Assembly (NCBI GenBank): GCA_013368315.1 | Contig: JAACJM010000107.1 | Coordinates: forward strand, 186,001-250,000 | From: Tetrapyrgos nigripes | Lineage: Eukaryota > Basidiomycota > Agaricomycetes > Agaricales > Campanellaceae | DNA: 64,000 nt | Direction of reading: 5' to 3' | Shown here: positions 62,813 to 64,000 of the stretch, piece after piece | Layout: each line of letters starts with the position of its first letter | Position numbering within the stretch: the first letter of the stretch is position 1 | Position numbers and translations under genes: made by a program | The notes under the pieces: model-generated | The model's database searches: none | What the model saw: the letters and a program-made list of their open reading frames with translations, nothing else | What the model was told of the DNA's origin: nothing

Positions 62813-63209
62813 TGTTACAAAGGAGTACACGTTAGTACGAACGATTGTACCCAGGAGTCCACACGATGATAGTGGGAACGACTGATATTACTACAGTACC
62901 TGTTACAAAGGAGTACACGTTAGTACGAACGATTGTACTGTAGTAATTGTAGATATAATCAGTAATAGAAATGAATAGAAATGATATAGGTACACACCCC
63001 AGGAGTCCACACGATGATAGTGGGAACGACTGGGGTATTCGGTACGAAAAGCACTGGTATATGTGAGGCGGGTGTTGAACCCGGGTTAGTGTGCCTTGGA
63101 GCATGAAAGGGTGAAAGGATCACCAATGGACGAAAGGATTAGCAGTCAAGAGAAACGGATAATAACGAAATAGGAAGTAGCCCCTATCTAGGGACTCTTA
63201 TTCTTAACA
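62813..63209 (-). repeat. 3' LTR of a Copia element, with internal tandem duplications
   Basis: Read on the minus strand it starts TGTTAAGAATAAGAGTCC just after a polypurine tract (complement of 63210-63217) and ends TTGTAACA, giving TG...CA ends. Inside, GTTACAAAGGAGTACACGTT occurs at 62814 and 62901, and CCAGGAGTCCACACGATGAT at 62850 and 62999, so part of the LTR has been duplicated. Confidence 0.75.
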
Positions 63210-63232
63210 CTCCCCCTGAGTCCCTAGACTCC

Positions 63233-64000
63233 TCAGCCTTCTGTCAACCCTAGTCCCTTCACAAACTTCTCGAACAATGGACGACTCAACGATTTGGTCA
63301 TAACGTCAGCAACATTCTCTTGGGATGGAACGTGTCGGAATTCCAACTCTTTCTCTCGAACGGCGTCTCGGATCCATGCCCATGCTGTGTCGAAGTGCTT
63401 GGTTCGTCCGTGTTTAGTGGTGGCTTCCGTCAATGACATGGAACTCGTGTTGTCGACGTTTATCAGGAAGGGGTAATTCCTCCGCATCTCCACTCCATCT
63501 AACCACTTCCACATCCAAATCGCCTGCTTCCCAGCATGCACCATCGAAATATATTCCGCCTCGGTTGTGGATAACGCGACGACTCTCTGCTTGGACGATG
63601 ACCATGAGACAGCTCCCCCTGCAACCAAGAATACGTATCCCATCGTCGATTTTCGGGTGGCAAGACCTTCTTCCTCTTTCACATCTGCGTGGGATGCATC
63701 AGCGAAACCTATAGGTTTGATGCCGTCCGAAGTATCTCCTTTAATACGGCGACGATATGTGATTTGGAGGTGAGCTGTAGTCTTGAGATACGCAAGGAGG
63801 TGGAGTGCAGAAGCCCAGTGGATAGGTCTAGGGTCGTTAGCGTATCGTTGTAGGAGAGATACTGCAAATGCTATGTCTGGTCTGGTTCCTTGCGAGATGT
63901 GATTTAGTGCACCGATGAGACTGTAGTAGTTCTTGTCTACCATGAAGAGTTTGTCGGAAGTAGGGATAGGATGGGGTTGGCTGTCAATAAACTCGATCCC
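63233..64000 (-). CDS. Copia pol polyprotein, C-terminal RNase H part
   Basis: The frame is open from the window edge to TGA at 63233-63235. It begins in the connection region after reverse transcriptase (YYSLIGALNHISQGTRPDIA, then FAVSLLQRYANDP). It continues into RNase H: GFADASHADVKEEEGLATRK with catalytic Asp, KSTMGYVFLVAGGAVSWSSS, QRVVALSTTEAEYISM with catalytic Glu, and HIDV-like NVDNTSSMSL. The end is FRHVPSQENVADVMTKSLSR, typical of Ty1/Copia. No stop is seen, so the element could be fairly young. Confidence 0.9.
   Translation of the reverse strand, partial: GIEFIDSQPHPIPTSDKLFMVDKNYYSLIGALNHISQGTRPDIAFAVSLLQRYANDPRPIHWASALHLLAYLKTTAHLQITYRRRIKGDTSDGIKPIGFADASHADVKEEEGLATRKSTMGYVFLVAGGAVSWSSSKQRVVALSTTEAEYISMVHAGKQAIWMWKWLDGVEMRRNYPFLINVDNTSSMSLTEATTKHGRTKHFDTAWAWIRDAVREKELEFRHVPSQENVADVMTKSLSRPLFEKFVKGLGLTEG

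Larger units (their letters stand above)
62813..64000 (-). mobile_element. Ty1/Copia retrotransposon, 3' part
   Basis: Contains the end of the pol polyprotein, a polypurine tract and the 3' LTR. The rest (5' LTR, gag, protease, integrase and reverse transcriptase) would lie beyond the right edge of the window. Confidence 0.85.

Overview
The window looks like nuclear DNA of a basidiomycete mushroom (Agaricomycetes, probably Agaricales). Protein genes are cut by many 50-70 base GT-AG introns and sit close together on both strands. The repeats include Cys-cluster proteins of the CxC5/CxC6 kind, a Tc1/mariner element and Copia LTR elements, all common in mushroom genomes. No tRNA, rRNA or CRISPR array was found. 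Exon joins were read by eye, and identities and divergence were not computed.

The window alternates between conserved housekeeping genes and repeat-rich accessory DNA. Housekeeping block 1 (1-5.5 kb) has the 3' part of VPS16 (+) and a SYG1/XPR1-type SPX-EXS gene (-). Accessory block 1 (6.4-12.7 kb) has three paralogous small secreted six-cysteine protein genes mixed with a broken F-box/LRR gene and an F-box fragment. Housekeeping block 2 (13.1-18.8 kb) has SEC24 (-) and a G3BP-like NTF2-RRM gene (-). Accessory block 2 (19.3-27.2 kb) has an intact F-box/LRR gene with a triplicated TATA box, LINE and RecQ-helicase relics, and a second F-box/LRR copy broken by a small inverted-repeat transposon.

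From 27.2 to 53.1 kb, two direct copies of a roughly 4.1 kb segment each carry a complete Fus3/Kss1-type MAP kinase gene. They flank about 17.5 kb of nested transposons: (a) relics that include a possible KOW-domain ORF; (b) a 5.7 kb inverted-repeat element with two tail-to-tail genes, one a CxC5/CxC6-type protein; (c) a 1.6 kb LTR element carrying only gag, with a clear 5 bp target duplication; (d) a 6.2 kb Tc1/mariner-like element with long TIRs and TA flanks that carries a second, convergent gene. Its right TA is exactly where the second MAP-kinase segment begins.

The right part (53.1-64 kb) has a stretch without recognised genes, then SEC62 (+) and an Hsp110/SSE1-type chaperone (+), a 250 bp foldback element, and the 3' end of a Copia retrotransposon running off the window.

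The best candidates for undescribed biology are the six-cysteine secreted family with its 7-10 base micro-exon, the two-gene CxC element, the mariner element with a companion gene, and the MAP-kinase duplication around the transposon island.
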